Assembly (NCBI GenBank): GCA_910577955.1
Contig: CAJTNC010000030.1
Location: 1-37,131 of the forward strand
Direction: 5' to 3'
Length of the DNA: 37,131 nt
Source: an uncultured Lachnospiraceae bacterium
GTDB lineage: Bacteria > Bacillota > Clostridia > Lachnospirales > Lachnospiraceae
Shown: positions 23,799 through 32,893 of the stretch, in pieces
How the letters are laid out: each line of letters begins with the position of its first letter
Position numbering within the stretch: the first letter of the stretch is position 1
The notes under the pieces: generated by a model
What the model saw: the letters and a program-made list of their open reading frames with translations, nothing else
Told to the model about the DNA's origin: nothing
Database searches by the model: none
Position numbers and translations under genes: made by a program

Positions 23799-25148
23799 TC
23801 AGAACATAATATCCTGAATCAGATTTGCCAACTTTCCGGCTTCTGCGTTGATCTCCTCCTGATTCTTCCCTTCGATCATCACACGTACAAGCGGCTCTGT
23901 ACCGCTTGGTCTGATCAACACTCTGCCCTCTCCGGCAAACTTCTTCTCAATCGCCGCAATCGCCGAAGATATCTCGGGATACTCCATGTAATGTTCTTTC
24001 TTATGATTTGCCACCTTTGCATTGACGAGAGCCTGCGGCAATACCTGCATCACCGAAGCCAGTTCCGAGAGAGATTTTTCCGTCTCCACCATAACCTGCA
24101 GCAGATGCAGTGCGCTGAGCAGTCCGTCACCGGTGGTATTCTCATCTAGGAAAATAATATGACCTGACTGTTCCCCGCCGAAGTTTGCCCCGATCTCCTT
24201 CATCCGCTCCAGTACATACCTGTCGCCAACCTTTGTGGTTTCCATATGGATCCCTTTTTCTTTTGCCATCAGCGTAAAGCCCAGATTCGACATCACCGTC
24301 ACAACAATCGTATCTTTCTTCAGCTTCCCCTGATTTTTCATATGGTTGCCGACAATTGCCATAATCTCGTCGCCTTCCACGATCTCTCCATTCTCATCCA
24401 CCGCCAGCAGCCTGTCGGCATCCCCGTCAAAGGCCAGTCCCAGATTTGCCTTCTCATACACAACTCTTGCTTTCAGTTCTCCCATATGAGTGGAACCGCA
24501 GTTCGCATTGATATTGGTTCCGTCCGGCATATTGTGAATGGGCACCACCGTCGCGCCAAGTTCCCGCAGTGCCTCTACAGAAGTGTAGAATGCCGCCCCC
24601 TCCGCACAGTCCACAACGATCTTTAATCCCGACAGATTCACATTGACAGATCGGATCGCATGATTGATATACTCCTCTCTGGCATCTGAACGGTACTTTA
24701 TTTTACCTACGCCCGGTCCGATCGGGAATTTGATTCCGGCCATATCCCTTTTGATGACGGCCTCAATCTCATCTTCCAGTTCATCGGGCAGCTTGTAGCC
24801 GTCCCCGTTAAAAAATTTAATGCCGTTAAATTCCACCGAATTGTGAGAAGCTGAGATCACAACACCCGCATCCACCTTATATTTCCTCGTCAGATACGCC
24901 ACAGCCGGAGTGGGGATCACTCCCACATAAATACAGTTTGCTCCCACGGAACAAGCTCCGGCCATCAGCGCATTCGCCAGCATATCTCCGGAAATCCTCG
25001 TATCACAACCCACCATGATCGTCGGCTTATGCTCTGTTTCCTTCGTCAGGACATAAGCTCCGGCCTGACCGAGCTGCATTGCCAAAAGCGGTGTCAGCTC
25101 TTCATTCGCTACTCCTCTCACGCCATCCGTACCAAATAATCTTCCCAT
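23799..25148 (-). CDS. glmM: Phosphoglucosamine mutase
   Basis: A 449-residue enzyme that converts glucosamine-6-phosphate to glucosamine-1-phosphate for UDP-GlcNAc and peptidoglycan. The start MGRLFGTDGVRG is the family's N-terminus, so the ATG at 25148 is preferred to one 12 codons upstream. VISASHN contains the phosphoserine Ser101. LAFDGDADR near 240 binds Mg2+, and RPSGTEPLVRVMIEG near 420 binds the phosphate. It is the last gene of the cdaA-cdaR-glmM operon, a linkage known in Firmicutes, where GlmM also restrains CdaA. Confidence 0.97.
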   Translation of the reverse strand: MGRLFGTDGVRGVANEELTPLLAMQLGQAGAYVLTKETEHKPTIMVGCDTRISGDMLANALMAGACSVGANCIYVGVIPTPAVAYLTRKYKVDAGVVISASHNSVEFNGIKFFNGDGYKLPDELEDEIEAVIKRDMAGIKFPIGPGVGKIKYRSDAREEYINHAIRSVNVNLSGLKIVVDCAEGAAFYTSVEALRELGATVVPIHNMPDGTNINANCGSTHMGELKARVVYEKANLGLAFDGDADRLLAVDENGEIVEGDEIMAIVGNHMKNQGKLKKDTIVVTVMSNLGFTLMAKEKGIHMETTKVGDRYVLERMKEIGANFGGEQSGHIIFLDENTTGDGLLSALHLLQVMVETEKSLSELASVMQVLPQALVNAKVANHKKEHYMEYPEISSAIAAIEKKFAGEGRVLIRPSGTEPLVRVMIEGKNQEEINAEAGKLANLIQDIMF

Positions 25149-25216
25149 TATCTTCAAATCCCTTCCATACCCAAAATTTTCCATAAAGCAGTTCCGCCAT
25201 ACTCTTTTTGGATATT

Positions 25217-26539
25217 CTATTCTCCAGTGTTTTCTTCCGTTACTTCCGAAACTGTCAACACTGCCGTAACCGGCCTCTCAAGTTCCGTACGCTCGGGATT
25301 GTTATACTGCAGCGTCACAGGATAAGCCCCCGGCTGCAATTCCTGTATTCCCTGCTCTTCCATCCACGCCGCAACGTCAAACGACGCCGCCAGATCCCTT
25401 CCGCTTATGCCGCTCACGACAGAGCGGATTCCCGTGATGGAAACCGTATATTCTTCCTCCAACCCCTCTAATTCACAGGTCAATCCTTCCGGCACACGTA
25501 GAAGCTGCACGTCCTCCGCCCTCAGCATATATGACCCCGTCGTCTCTTTCTCTATTCCGATCGTCACCTGAACCGGCAGGCTTGTGCTGCGATCCGCCAT
25601 CTGTACATTGTCCGGCAGATAATCGCATACATCGATCTCCACCACCGTATCTTCGCTGCTCTCCGATATCGCAAAGGCCTCCGGCGGAATCACGATCTCA
25701 CTCACACCTGCCACCGCCGAACGTCTGCCCGCGATCCGCACAGACTGTATATCACCCGTTATCTCCCCGGTCAGTCCGTATCCGGATGCCGGTTCCCCGT
25801 CCACGTCAAACCGCAGCGGCACCTCCTTTGTGGACAGTATTTCAACCGTGATCATCACGTTTTCCGGATTCTTTGTCAGAGTGCTGCCCTCCACTTCATT
25901 CCCGTCCGCATCATATAACCGCACAGGCACGCTGGTCGTGATATCGCTGGTAAATTCGGACAGCGCGCTCATATCTATATTGATGACAGCCGAATCCACT
26001 CTGTTCACAACGGACTCCGCTCCCGCCACCCGGACAAGGTTCTGATCTGTGCTCACATTTCCGACTACATATCCCTCGGGCGCCTCTCCTATAACATTAG
26101 TTTTTAATACTTTTTGAACATTTTTCCTGTTCTCAATACTGACCCGCACACTATCCTCACTGCCCCTGATATCGCTGACTTTATTTCCCACTTTGGGAAC
26201 CGAAAACTGTACTTGCAAAGTATTTAAGCTGTTTAGCGTGTTCATATCTGCAGTGGCCACAATATCCGACTTGCTGATGGTCTCTCCCACTGACCGCGGC
26301 GCATATACGGTCACTCTTGGAATCACATCCGTGTTTTCCAACACCTCGTAGATCATACCCTGATTTGTGATCACATCCGCATTTTTTATAGTCACCGGCA
26401 CGTCCAGATAAGTCCAGCGCACTATCGGATCATCAATATTCACAACAAGCAGCCATAGGGTCAGCGCCAGCAGGAAAGAAACGATCTTCAACCCGAGGTT
26501 TCTGGTCAATCTTCTGGACAGTTTATCTTTTTTATCCAT
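25217..26539 (-). CDS. cdaR: CdaR, YbbR-domain regulator of CdaA
   Basis: A 440-residue protein with one N-terminal membrane helix (about 13-35, LGLKIVSFLLALTLWLLVV) and an extracytoplasmic region of about four YbbR repeats. Recurrent features are VPVTIKN, VRVAGAESVVNRV, VRIAGRRSAVAGVSEI and VSITGIRSVVSGI. CdaR binds the diadenylate cyclase CdaA and tunes c-di-AMP output. Its start overlaps cdaA by eight bases. Confidence 0.93.
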   Translation of the reverse strand: MDKKDKLSRRLTRNLGLKIVSFLLALTLWLLVVNIDDPIVRWTYLDVPVTIKNADVITNQGMIYEVLENTDVIPRVTVYAPRSVGETISKSDIVATADMNTLNSLNTLQVQFSVPKVGNKVSDIRGSEDSVRVSIENRKNVQKVLKTNVIGEAPEGYVVGNVSTDQNLVRVAGAESVVNRVDSAVINIDMSALSEFTSDITTSVPVRLYDADGNEVEGSTLTKNPENVMITVEILSTKEVPLRFDVDGEPASGYGLTGEITGDIQSVRIAGRRSAVAGVSEIVIPPEAFAISESSEDTVVEIDVCDYLPDNVQMADRSTSLPVQVTIGIEKETTGSYMLRAEDVQLLRVPEGLTCELEGLEEEYTVSITGIRSVVSGISGRDLAASFDVAAWMEEQGIQELQPGAYPVTLQYNNPERTELERPVTAVLTVSEVTEENTGE

Positions 26540-27410
26540 TCTTCGCCCTTCCTTTCCAGATTATGCGCTTTTTCTCCTCCACGACTTTATCCTGAATTTC
26601 AGACAAATATTCCCGCAGTTCATCCGCCGTAAGTCCTCTGTGAAGCCGTCCGCCGTAAGCTACGCTGATCTTTCCGGTTTCCTCGGATACGATCACCGTC
26701 ATGGAATCCGTAGCCTCCGAGATGCCCACTCCGGCTCTGTGCCTCGTTCCTAAATCTTTGCTCAGCAGCATATTATCGGAAAGCGGAAGATAGCAGGTCG
26801 CGGACACGATCCTGTCTCCGCGCACAATGATCGCACCGTCGTGAAGAGGCGTGTTGTGCTCAAAAATATTGATCAACAACTGGCTGGATACAAGCGCATC
26901 CACATCAATGCCTGTCTTTTCGTAATCCGTCAGGCGCTGCTTATGTTCCACAACAATCAAAGCCCCTGTTTTCACTTTGCCCATCTCCACACAGGCTTTT
27001 ACGATCTCATTGACAGTTCTGTCGGAGAAACGTGCATTCACAGAAGCTTTAAGCATATCCAGTGAAAATAAATTTGCAAATATATTTTTTTGTCCGAGAT
27101 TTTCCAGCGCTTTTCGAAGTTCAGGCTGCAGTATGACTACTACTGCGATAACAGCAAGAGAAATCAGCCTCTCAGCGATCCAGATGATCGTCGTCATCCC
27201 CGTAAAAAAGGCAACTAAAAGAAACGCGCCGATAACCAGCACGCCTCGAAGAAGCGCCCACGCTCTCGTCTCTTTTACCCATACGAGTATCGCATAGATC
27301 ATCACTGTGATGATGATGATCTCCACAATATCCGTCCTCGTAACAGCGCTGAGCGAAGGCACATAAAGATTTTCCATATATCTGCTGATAGTAGCCGATA
27401 AGTCATGCAT
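26532..27410 (-). CDS. cdaA: Diadenylate cyclase CdaA
   Basis: A 292-residue enzyme with three N-terminal membrane helices (about 25-115) and a DAC domain. DGAIIVRGDRI near 193 and GTRHRAGVGISEATDS near 221 are the DGA and RHR active-site motifs that join two ATP into c-di-AMP. The arrangement with cdaR and glmM is the conserved cell-wall/osmotic-control operon. The C-terminus is basic (KKRIIWKGRAK). The ATG at 27410 has a distant AGGG. Confidence 0.96.
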   Translation of the reverse strand: MHDLSATISRYMENLYVPSLSAVTRTDIVEIIIITVMIYAILVWVKETRAWALLRGVLVIGAFLLVAFFTGMTTIIWIAERLISLAVIAVVVILQPELRKALENLGQKNIFANLFSLDMLKASVNARFSDRTVNEIVKACVEMGKVKTGALIVVEHKQRLTDYEKTGIDVDALVSSQLLINIFEHNTPLHDGAIIVRGDRIVSATCYLPLSDNMLLSKDLGTRHRAGVGISEATDSMTVIVSEETGKISVAYGGRLHRGLTADELREYLSEIQDKVVEEKKRIIWKGRAKNG

Positions 27411-27482
27411 TGCTTTATTCTTCCCTTTCTGCTTTTCCTACAGTATGATGCTTTTTAGAGGAAGAAAGTTTGAAAGCAGATC

Positions 27483-28430
27483 CTAATGGTTTTTCTTCTT
27501 TTTCCTCTGGGGATTGATCCTCTTTACTGTCTTCTCCGGTTTGGAAAGTATTACTTTAGGAACGGCTTTCACATAATAGTAGTATTCGTCGTCCTCAAAC
27601 TGCACGTTTTCCGTCCTGCTGTAATCCATCTGGAACATCATAAATTCCACGATCCGCGCAATGCCGGCGCTGACAATGCTTCCTATGATAATGCCTACTA
27701 TGGACACATCGGTATCCATCATGAGAGCCCCTAAAAGCAGCACCACCATCTGGGTTATCGTCCCCACCACGATAGCGATCGTCCAACTGTGATCTATGGA
27801 AAGACGCCTGATCAGGTACACAATAATCACCGTCATCGCAAAAGCCAACGCGACCACAGCCATCGTCTTATCTTTCAGAAAACCATCCACTACATATCGG
27901 AACCGCCCCGCCACATCTTCCGCTTCAAGTGCGCTGAGTCCTGACACGTTTCCCGTCACATAACTCACCATATAATAAACTACCACGCCGCAGACCACAG
28001 CCACCGCCGAAACCGGCCCGGCCAAAAGCCCCGCGCAGATGGAAACCACATAGGGAACCTTCAGCACAAAGCATATCGGCAAAAGCAATACGATCATGGC
28101 ATCCCGCGGTGAAAATCGGAAATAGACAAGAGCCAGTACCAAAAACAGAATCAGCGCCACTAATGCGCATTCCATCGACAGGGCATAAAAATGCGCCGTG
28201 ATAAAAACCGCTCCGCAGATGATCATAAAATTCGCCGGCAAAAAAGAGCACATAAGCGCCACGATCAAAACGATTGACACGCTGTTCAGTCTCTCCATAT
28301 AGCCGGTGGAAGAATTGATCATCAGCAGCGCGATCAGCGCAAGCAAAAATTTCCCCAACGGTTTCAAATATACTTCATACCTGCCAACGAAAGTTTTCAG
28401 CGTTTCCTTTGCTAACAATAACTCAGTCAT
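27483..28430 (-). CDS. Conserved polytopic membrane protein of unknown function
   Basis: A 315-residue protein with about nine or ten hydrophobic segments (roughly 22-255). A short cytoplasmic tail follows that is acidic and Tyr-rich (FEDDEYYYYVKAVPK near 280-295), then strongly basic (TVKRINPQRKKKKNH). No family was recognised. The ATG at 28430 has AAGG seven bases upstream and is preferred to one five codons earlier. It lies between a small membrane-protein gene and cdaA in one transcription unit, so a role in envelope or c-di-AMP physiology is possible. That is guilt by association only. Confidence 0.75.
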   Translation of the reverse strand: MTELLLAKETLKTFVGRYEVYLKPLGKFLLALIALLMINSSTGYMERLNSVSIVLIVALMCSFLPANFMIICGAVFITAHFYALSMECALVALILFLVLALVYFRFSPRDAMIVLLLPICFVLKVPYVVSICAGLLAGPVSAVAVVCGVVVYYMVSYVTGNVSGLSALEAEDVAGRFRYVVDGFLKDKTMAVVALAFAMTVIIVYLIRRLSIDHSWTIAIVVGTITQMVVLLLGALMMDTDVSIVGIIIGSIVSAGIARIVEFMMFQMDYSRTENVQFEDDEYYYYVKAVPKVILSKPEKTVKRINPQRKKKKNH

Positions 28431-28441
28431 TCGATATCCTT

Positions 28442-28834
28442 TCAAGACTCTTCATTATACATGGCGTTTAATTCCTTCAGTCCGCCATAATATTTCTTCA
28501 GCCCTTTTTTCGCCTTTGTATAGCGGTAGGCATATACCAGATACGTGATCAGCGCATACACAATCACAAGCACCAGATAGCGTTTGAGCAGCACACCCGC
28601 ATAAGCTATCCAGTCTGTCTGGTACAGATTTTTCATAAATTCTTCCAGATTGTAAAAAATGTAACCACCATAAAGGATCGCCGTTGCTAACGTCATACAG
28701 ATAACGCTTTTCAATATCTGCGAACCGATATAGTCCCCTCTGAAATAACCGGCAATCCCAATATCTTTTTTCCCGCCGCCGTCTTCGTAGGCCTGCAGCT
28801 TTGTCATCAGGATTACCCTCTCTTCATGAATCAT
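28442..28834 (-). CDS. Small two-helix membrane protein of unknown function
   Basis: A 130-residue protein with two hydrophobic segments (about 40-62 and 80-102) and a basic C-terminus (RYTKAKKGLKKYYGG). No family was recognised. The first ATG has GAGG eight bases upstream. A second in-frame ATG at 28807 has AGGG and is also possible. It is 11 bases from the larger membrane-protein gene, which suggests that the two proteins work together. Confidence 0.7.
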   Translation of the reverse strand: MIHEERVILMTKLQAYEDGGGKKDIGIAGYFRGDYIGSQILKSVICMTLATAILYGGYIFYNLEEFMKNLYQTDWIAYAGVLLKRYLVLVIVYALITYLVYAYRYTKAKKGLKKYYGGLKELNAMYNEES

Positions 28835-28849
28835 ACAACACTCCTCTTG

Positions 28850-29257
28850 TTACGACAGAAAACGCATTTTTGCCGAATCTTTTGGATCTTTTTTCTTGGC
28901 AGGCGCCTCTTTTGGCTTCTTTGGCAGAGCCGTGCTCAGGTTTGCCGTCATTTCGTTTTTACATTTCTGGCAGAATCTTCCTGTGGGGATCGTTACGCCG
29001 CATTTTTCACAGGTAATTCCCGTCACGCCTTCTCCGCTGAACTCCAGCCTTTCTTCGCGCACCCACTGACGCACCTGCTGAGAATCCACCTCGCAGTTTT
29101 CCACCACATCGTGAATCGTGACGCCTTTGTTGTCCTGCACATACTTTTTCACTTCCTGAAATTTTTTCTCCAACGCGTCTTTACAGGTGGGGCATATCGG
29201 AGCGCCAGCCACATAGTTAAATAATTTCCCACACTTTTTGCAGTTTCGTACGTTCAT
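28850..29257 (-). CDS. YvyF-like flagellar operon zinc-ribbon protein
   Basis: A 135-residue protein with an N-terminal CxxC pair (CKKC and CPTC, within residues 6-25). A helical middle follows, then a second pair (CEKC and CQKC, about 84-97), suggesting two zinc knuckles. The tail is Lys/Ala/Pro-rich (KKPKEAPAKKKDPKD). It resembles the TIGR03826 'flagellar operon protein' YvyF, which in Bacillus lies beside comF and flagellar genes as here. GGAGG lies six bases before the ATG. Its function is not settled. Confidence 0.8.
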   Translation of the reverse strand: MNVRNCKKCGKLFNYVAGAPICPTCKDALEKKFQEVKKYVQDNKGVTIHDVVENCEVDSQQVRQWVREERLEFSGEGVTGITCEKCGVTIPTGRFCQKCKNEMTANLSTALPKKPKEAPAKKKDPKDSAKMRFLS

Positions 29258-29277
29258 GTCTTTCCTCCGTTCCTGTT

Positions 29278-30024
29278 CTAACGCAGCTCTTTTCCGATCG
29301 CCGCCGTTATAAAATATACTTCTTTCACACCTGCTCTTTTTAACTCTGCCGCGCAGGCATCCACCGTACTTCCGGTAGTATAAATATCATCTATTATAAT
29401 CACTCTTTCTAATTTTACATCATTTCCGTTTATTTTAAAAGCCCTTTTCAAATTATTTTGCCGCCCTGCATCGTCAAGCAATTTTTGGGGCAGCGTATTT
29501 TTTACCCGCCCAAGCAGCCCGGCGGCCACCGGAATTCCTGTTCTCTTCCCGATCTCCTTCGCCAAAACCTCCGCCTGATTATAACCTCTCTCCCGCCTTC
29601 TGATCCGGTGAATAGGCACCGGCACCAGTGCATCCGGCCTCCACCTGCGGATTGTACCGCCCATACGGCCCACGATCTCCTGTGCATAAAAGCGGGCATA
29701 CTCCTGCCTGCCCGCATATTTGAAGCGGTATAGGGAACCTGCCACAGAGGAATATAAAAACAAGCCCCTTCCCTGAAGAAATTCATGTGTGACAAGTCTG
29801 CAGCCTTTGCAGTATTCCTCCCTCCCGTCCTCTATATGCTTTCCGCACCGCAGGCATCTGGGCGCCTTGATCACCACCGCTTTTTTCCGGCATGCCGGAC
29901 AAATCAGCGCCGGAAGCGGCGCCGGTTCATCACAAGCGGGACATCTGGACGGAAACACAATGTCCAGACATGTCTCCCAAAATTTCTGTGTCTGCCTAAG
30001 ATATTTTGCTTTTTGTTTCATAGA
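29278..30024 (-). CDS. comF: ComF family phosphoribosyltransferase-like protein
   Basis: About 248 residues. An N-terminal zinc ribbon (FPSRCPACDEP, LICPACRK, CLRCGKH, YCKGC) is followed by a phosphoribosyltransferase fold ending in VIIIDDIYTTGSTVDAC, the PRPP-binding loop. ComFC proteins act in uptake and processing of transforming DNA. The ATG at 30024 has AAAGG close upstream. An ATG at 30060 is also open. It sits between recD2 and the YvyF-like gene, matching the comF-yvyF linkage of Bacillus. Confidence 0.87.
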   Translation of the reverse strand, partial: SMKQKAKYLRQTQKFWETCLDIVFPSRCPACDEPAPLPALICPACRKKAVVIKAPRCLRCGKHIEDGREEYCKGCRLVTHEFLQGRGLFLYSSVAGSLYRFKYAGRQEYARFYAQEIVGRMGGTIRRWRPDALVPVPIHRIRRRERGYNQAEVLAKEIGKRTGIPVAAGLLGRVKNTLPQKLLDDAGRQNNLKRAFKINGNDVKLERVIIIDDIYTTGSTVDACAAELKRAGVKEVYFITAAIGKELR

Positions 30025-30081
30025 TACCTTTCCCTCTCCGGGCATCCATCTTTTGATCATTTCCTGCAGACTCCGACGCTT

Positions 30082-32403
30082 TTACCCGTTTCCCCCACTC
30101 CCTCCGGCCATCTCCCGAATCCGAAGATCGAGTGATGTGTATCGACGGTTTTCCCCCGCATTGTCGATCATCTCCTGCAGCGTTTTCGAGGAGCCGAGAA
30201 TCGTGACGCAGTTTCTCGCCCTCGTCACCGCAGTGTACAGCAGATTTCTGTTAAACAGCAGCTTCGGGCCGGTCAGAACCGGAATCACCACCGCCGGATA
30301 TTCGGATCCTTGAGATTTATGGATCGTCACCGCATATGCAAGTTCCAGCTCCTCCACACCCGTGAAAGGATATGTCACCCGTCTGTGTTCATCAAACTCC
30401 ACCACTAAAGTAGAGGAAAAGTCATTGATCTCCCGGATGATCCCCATATCTCCGTTGAACACTCCCACTCCTCTGTCTATAGAAATATTGTATCCGGACA
30501 AAATCTCCCACTCAAGCTGGTAATTATTTTTGATCTGCATGACCTTGTCCCCCACCCGGAACAAGTCTTCCTCCCCGACTTTATATTCTTTTTTCTCCGG
30601 CGCGGGCGGGTTCAGACAGTGCTGCAAGATCCGGTTTAACGCCTCCACGCCGAGACTCCCCTTTTTCATCGGCGTCAGCACCTGTATATCCATCGGGGAT
30701 GCCTGCACATACCGCGGCAGCATATCCTGCACAAGCTGGACGATATGTTTGTATATGACATTTGCGTCACTTCTTTCCAAAAAGAAGAAATCCCTGCTTT
30801 TATTATCAAGCGAAATATTTTTCCCCTGATTGATCAGATGTGCATTGACTACAATATCGCTCTCTCCCGCCTGTCTGAATACTTTTTTTAACATGATCGT
30901 CGGAAAAGCCCCGCTCTTTATCAGATCGCGCAGCACCTGCCCCGGCCCGACACTCGGCAGCTGATCCACATCTCCCATCATGATCAGCCGCGTCCCGTGC
31001 ATAATCGCTTTAAGCAATGCCTGCAGCAAAAACAAATCCACCATAGACATTTCATCTACAATGACCGCGTCCGCTTCCAAAGGATTGTCCGCATTCCTTT
31101 CAAACCTCGCATTTCCTCCGCCGGCGTCCCCCGAAATACCGCCGTTTAGTTCCAACATCCTGTGAATCGTTTTCGCCTCGTAACCGGTCGCCTCAGTCAT
31201 CCGTTTTGCCGCACGCCCTGTGGGCGCCGCCAATAAAATGTCCATTCCTTCCCGTTCAAAATACCCTATCATCGTATTGATGGTCGTCGTTTTTCCGGTA
31301 CCCGGTCCGCCGGATAAAATCAGTACGCCGTGGCGCAGACTCTGCAGCACCGCCCTTCTCTGCAGTTCATCCAGTTCTATCCCCTGCTGTCTCTCCAGTT
31401 CCCGAATCTTTTGTATTTGACGGTTTTCCTCCGCCCCGGAGATCTTCCCCTCCTCTTCCATCGCTCTGTTCAGATCGATCAGCATTCTGGCACAGTTCAT
31501 CTCCGCATAATAAAAAGAAGAAGTGTACACCAGATTTTTGTTCTCTATCTTTTTCAGGATAACTTTCTGTTCCATCACCAGATTTTCCAATTGCCCCGCC
31601 AGCGCTTCCAAAGGCAGATCCAACAGTCCCGACGCCTTCTCAAGAAGAACCTCTCTCGGCAGATAAGAATGCCCCTCCCCCGAAGCCGACTGCAGTGCGT
31701 AAAACAGTCCGCTGCGGATCCTGTATTCGGAGTCCACTTGGATTCCGATCTTCGCCGCGATCTCATCCGCCCTCTTAAATCCGATCCCATTTATATCTTC
31801 CGCCAGTTTATAGGGATTTTCCCGCAAAACGCCATAAAGGCCCATGCCGTATGTATCAAAGATCTTTCCCGCCAACGCCCCCGAAATACCGTAATTCTGC
31901 AAAAACAGCATCGCATCCCGCAAGTCCTTTTTCTCTTCTGTCTGCATGCCGATCTCTCGGGCTATCCGCTCGGAAATCCCCCGCACTTCCGACAGGCGCT
32001 CCGGTTCCTGCTCCATAATGCGCAGTGTATCTGCCCCGAATTTTTTCACGATGCGGGAAGCTAGGGCAGGTCCGATCCCCTTCACCGCGCCGGAGCGCAG
32101 ATAACGTTCTATGCTGACAATATCCCCCGGCTTTGTCACGCGAAAGGAAGTCGCTTTAAACTGCATGCCGTACAGTGCGTGTTCGGTAAAATCTCCCTGT
32201 ACCTCAAGGCTTTCCCCCTCGTCCACACCGCGAAACATGCCTACACAAGTGGTTTCTTCCCCCTCCGCCGCCAACACAAGCACTGTGTATCCGTTTCTCT
32301 CATTCTGATAGATGATATGCTCTACATAGCCCTTTATTGTCTCCAAATTACTTTTTGCTTCTCCTTTGTCCGGCTTTTTCTTTCTCTCAGCCATATCCTT
32401 CAT
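30082..32403 (-). CDS. recD2: RecD2 family ATP-dependent DNA helicase
   Basis: A 773-residue superfamily 1B 5'-3' helicase. The N-terminal OB-like region (about 15-90) is followed by helix-hairpin-helix segments (GIGPALASRIVKKFG near 112; DINGIGFKRADEIAAKIG near 200). Walker A GGPGTGKTT lies near 364, VDEMSMVD gives Walker B, and MGDVDQLPSVGPGQ near 475 is motif III. The C-terminal UvrD-like segment carries YAVTIHKSQGSEYPAVVIP near 680-700. RecD2 works without RecBC in genome repair. An inverted repeat occurs in the short gap upstream. Confidence 0.95.
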   Translation of the reverse strand: MKDMAERKKKPDKGEAKSNLETIKGYVEHIIYQNERNGYTVLVLAAEGEETTCVGMFRGVDEGESLEVQGDFTEHALYGMQFKATSFRVTKPGDIVSIERYLRSGAVKGIGPALASRIVKKFGADTLRIMEQEPERLSEVRGISERIAREIGMQTEEKKDLRDAMLFLQNYGISGALAGKIFDTYGMGLYGVLRENPYKLAEDINGIGFKRADEIAAKIGIQVDSEYRIRSGLFYALQSASGEGHSYLPREVLLEKASGLLDLPLEALAGQLENLVMEQKVILKKIENKNLVYTSSFYYAEMNCARMLIDLNRAMEEEGKISGAEENRQIQKIRELERQQGIELDELQRRAVLQSLRHGVLILSGGPGTGKTTTINTMIGYFEREGMDILLAAPTGRAAKRMTEATGYEAKTIHRMLELNGGISGDAGGGNARFERNADNPLEADAVIVDEMSMVDLFLLQALLKAIMHGTRLIMMGDVDQLPSVGPGQVLRDLIKSGAFPTIMLKKVFRQAGESDIVVNAHLINQGKNISLDNKSRDFFFLERSDANVIYKHIVQLVQDMLPRYVQASPMDIQVLTPMKKGSLGVEALNRILQHCLNPPAPEKKEYKVGEEDLFRVGDKVMQIKNNYQLEWEILSGYNISIDRGVGVFNGDMGIIREINDFSSTLVVEFDEHRRVTYPFTGVEELELAYAVTIHKSQGSEYPAVVIPVLTGPKLLFNRNLLYTAVTRARNCVTILGSSKTLQEMIDNAGENRRYTSLDLRIREMAGGSGGNG

Positions 32404-32423
32404 GGCTTTCTTCGCATATTCAT

Positions 32424-32451
32424 ACAGCCGGGCGCCAAAGCTCCCGGCTGT
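32424..32451. repeat. Hairpin between flgJ and recD2
   Basis: ACAGCCGGG and CCCGGCTGT are perfect 9-bp arms around a 10-base loop, in the gap before recD2. There is no T tract on either strand, so it is probably not a plain terminator. It could stabilise or separate the flgJ and recD2 parts of the message. Confidence 0.5.
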
Positions 32452-32487
32452 TCTCTCTCCATTCTATTTTCCTCTGTCGTTTTCTGC

Positions 32488-32859
32488 TTAATCCGGCAAT
32501 TCCGACACGTCGATCGTATTGCGCCGCATAGACTCATAAAGCTGCTCGGCAAGCCCCAGATTGGACTGCTCCGTAATCTTCTCCGCAAAAGTCTGCACCA
32601 TACTGTCCTTCATCAGATCCTTGCTGGTAGACATCGCATTAGAAGTGCTTTCATTCATCCCAAACAGATCCACTGTTTTGAATACCTCTTTCAGCGTCAT
32701 CTCCACAAAATATTCTTCAAACTGTTTGCAGGCGCCCATGAGTTCCTCATCGGTTGCATTCGCATAATCCATATTCTTATACTGATCCATCTTCGCCGAT
32801 GCCTGAGAGGACTGCGATAAATATTTAGAATAGTCTGTATTTAAACCGTTGATATCCAT
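32488..32859 (-). CDS. flgJ: FlgJ-type flagellar rod-binding protein
   Basis: A 123-residue protein equivalent to the N-terminal rod-binding half of FlgJ. EELMGACKQFEEYFVEMTLKEVFKTV near 38-64 matches the conserved QFE.. helix. There is no muramidase domain. It would cap or scaffold rod assembly in the cell wall. GAGGG lies eight bases before the ATG. It is 34 bases downstream of flgG. Confidence 0.87.
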   Translation of the reverse strand: MDINGLNTDYSKYLSQSSQASAKMDQYKNMDYANATDEELMGACKQFEEYFVEMTLKEVFKTVDLFGMNESTSNAMSTSKDLMKDSMVQTFAEKITEQSNLGLAEQLYESMRRNTIDVSELPD

Positions 32860-32893
32860 CTTCTTATCCCTCTACTCTTTCTACGCGCTTCTC

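Noticed and set aside
31330..32064. 244-codon plus-strand ORF inside recD2
   Set aside because: It is antisense to conserved helicase sequence and has no recognisable domain.
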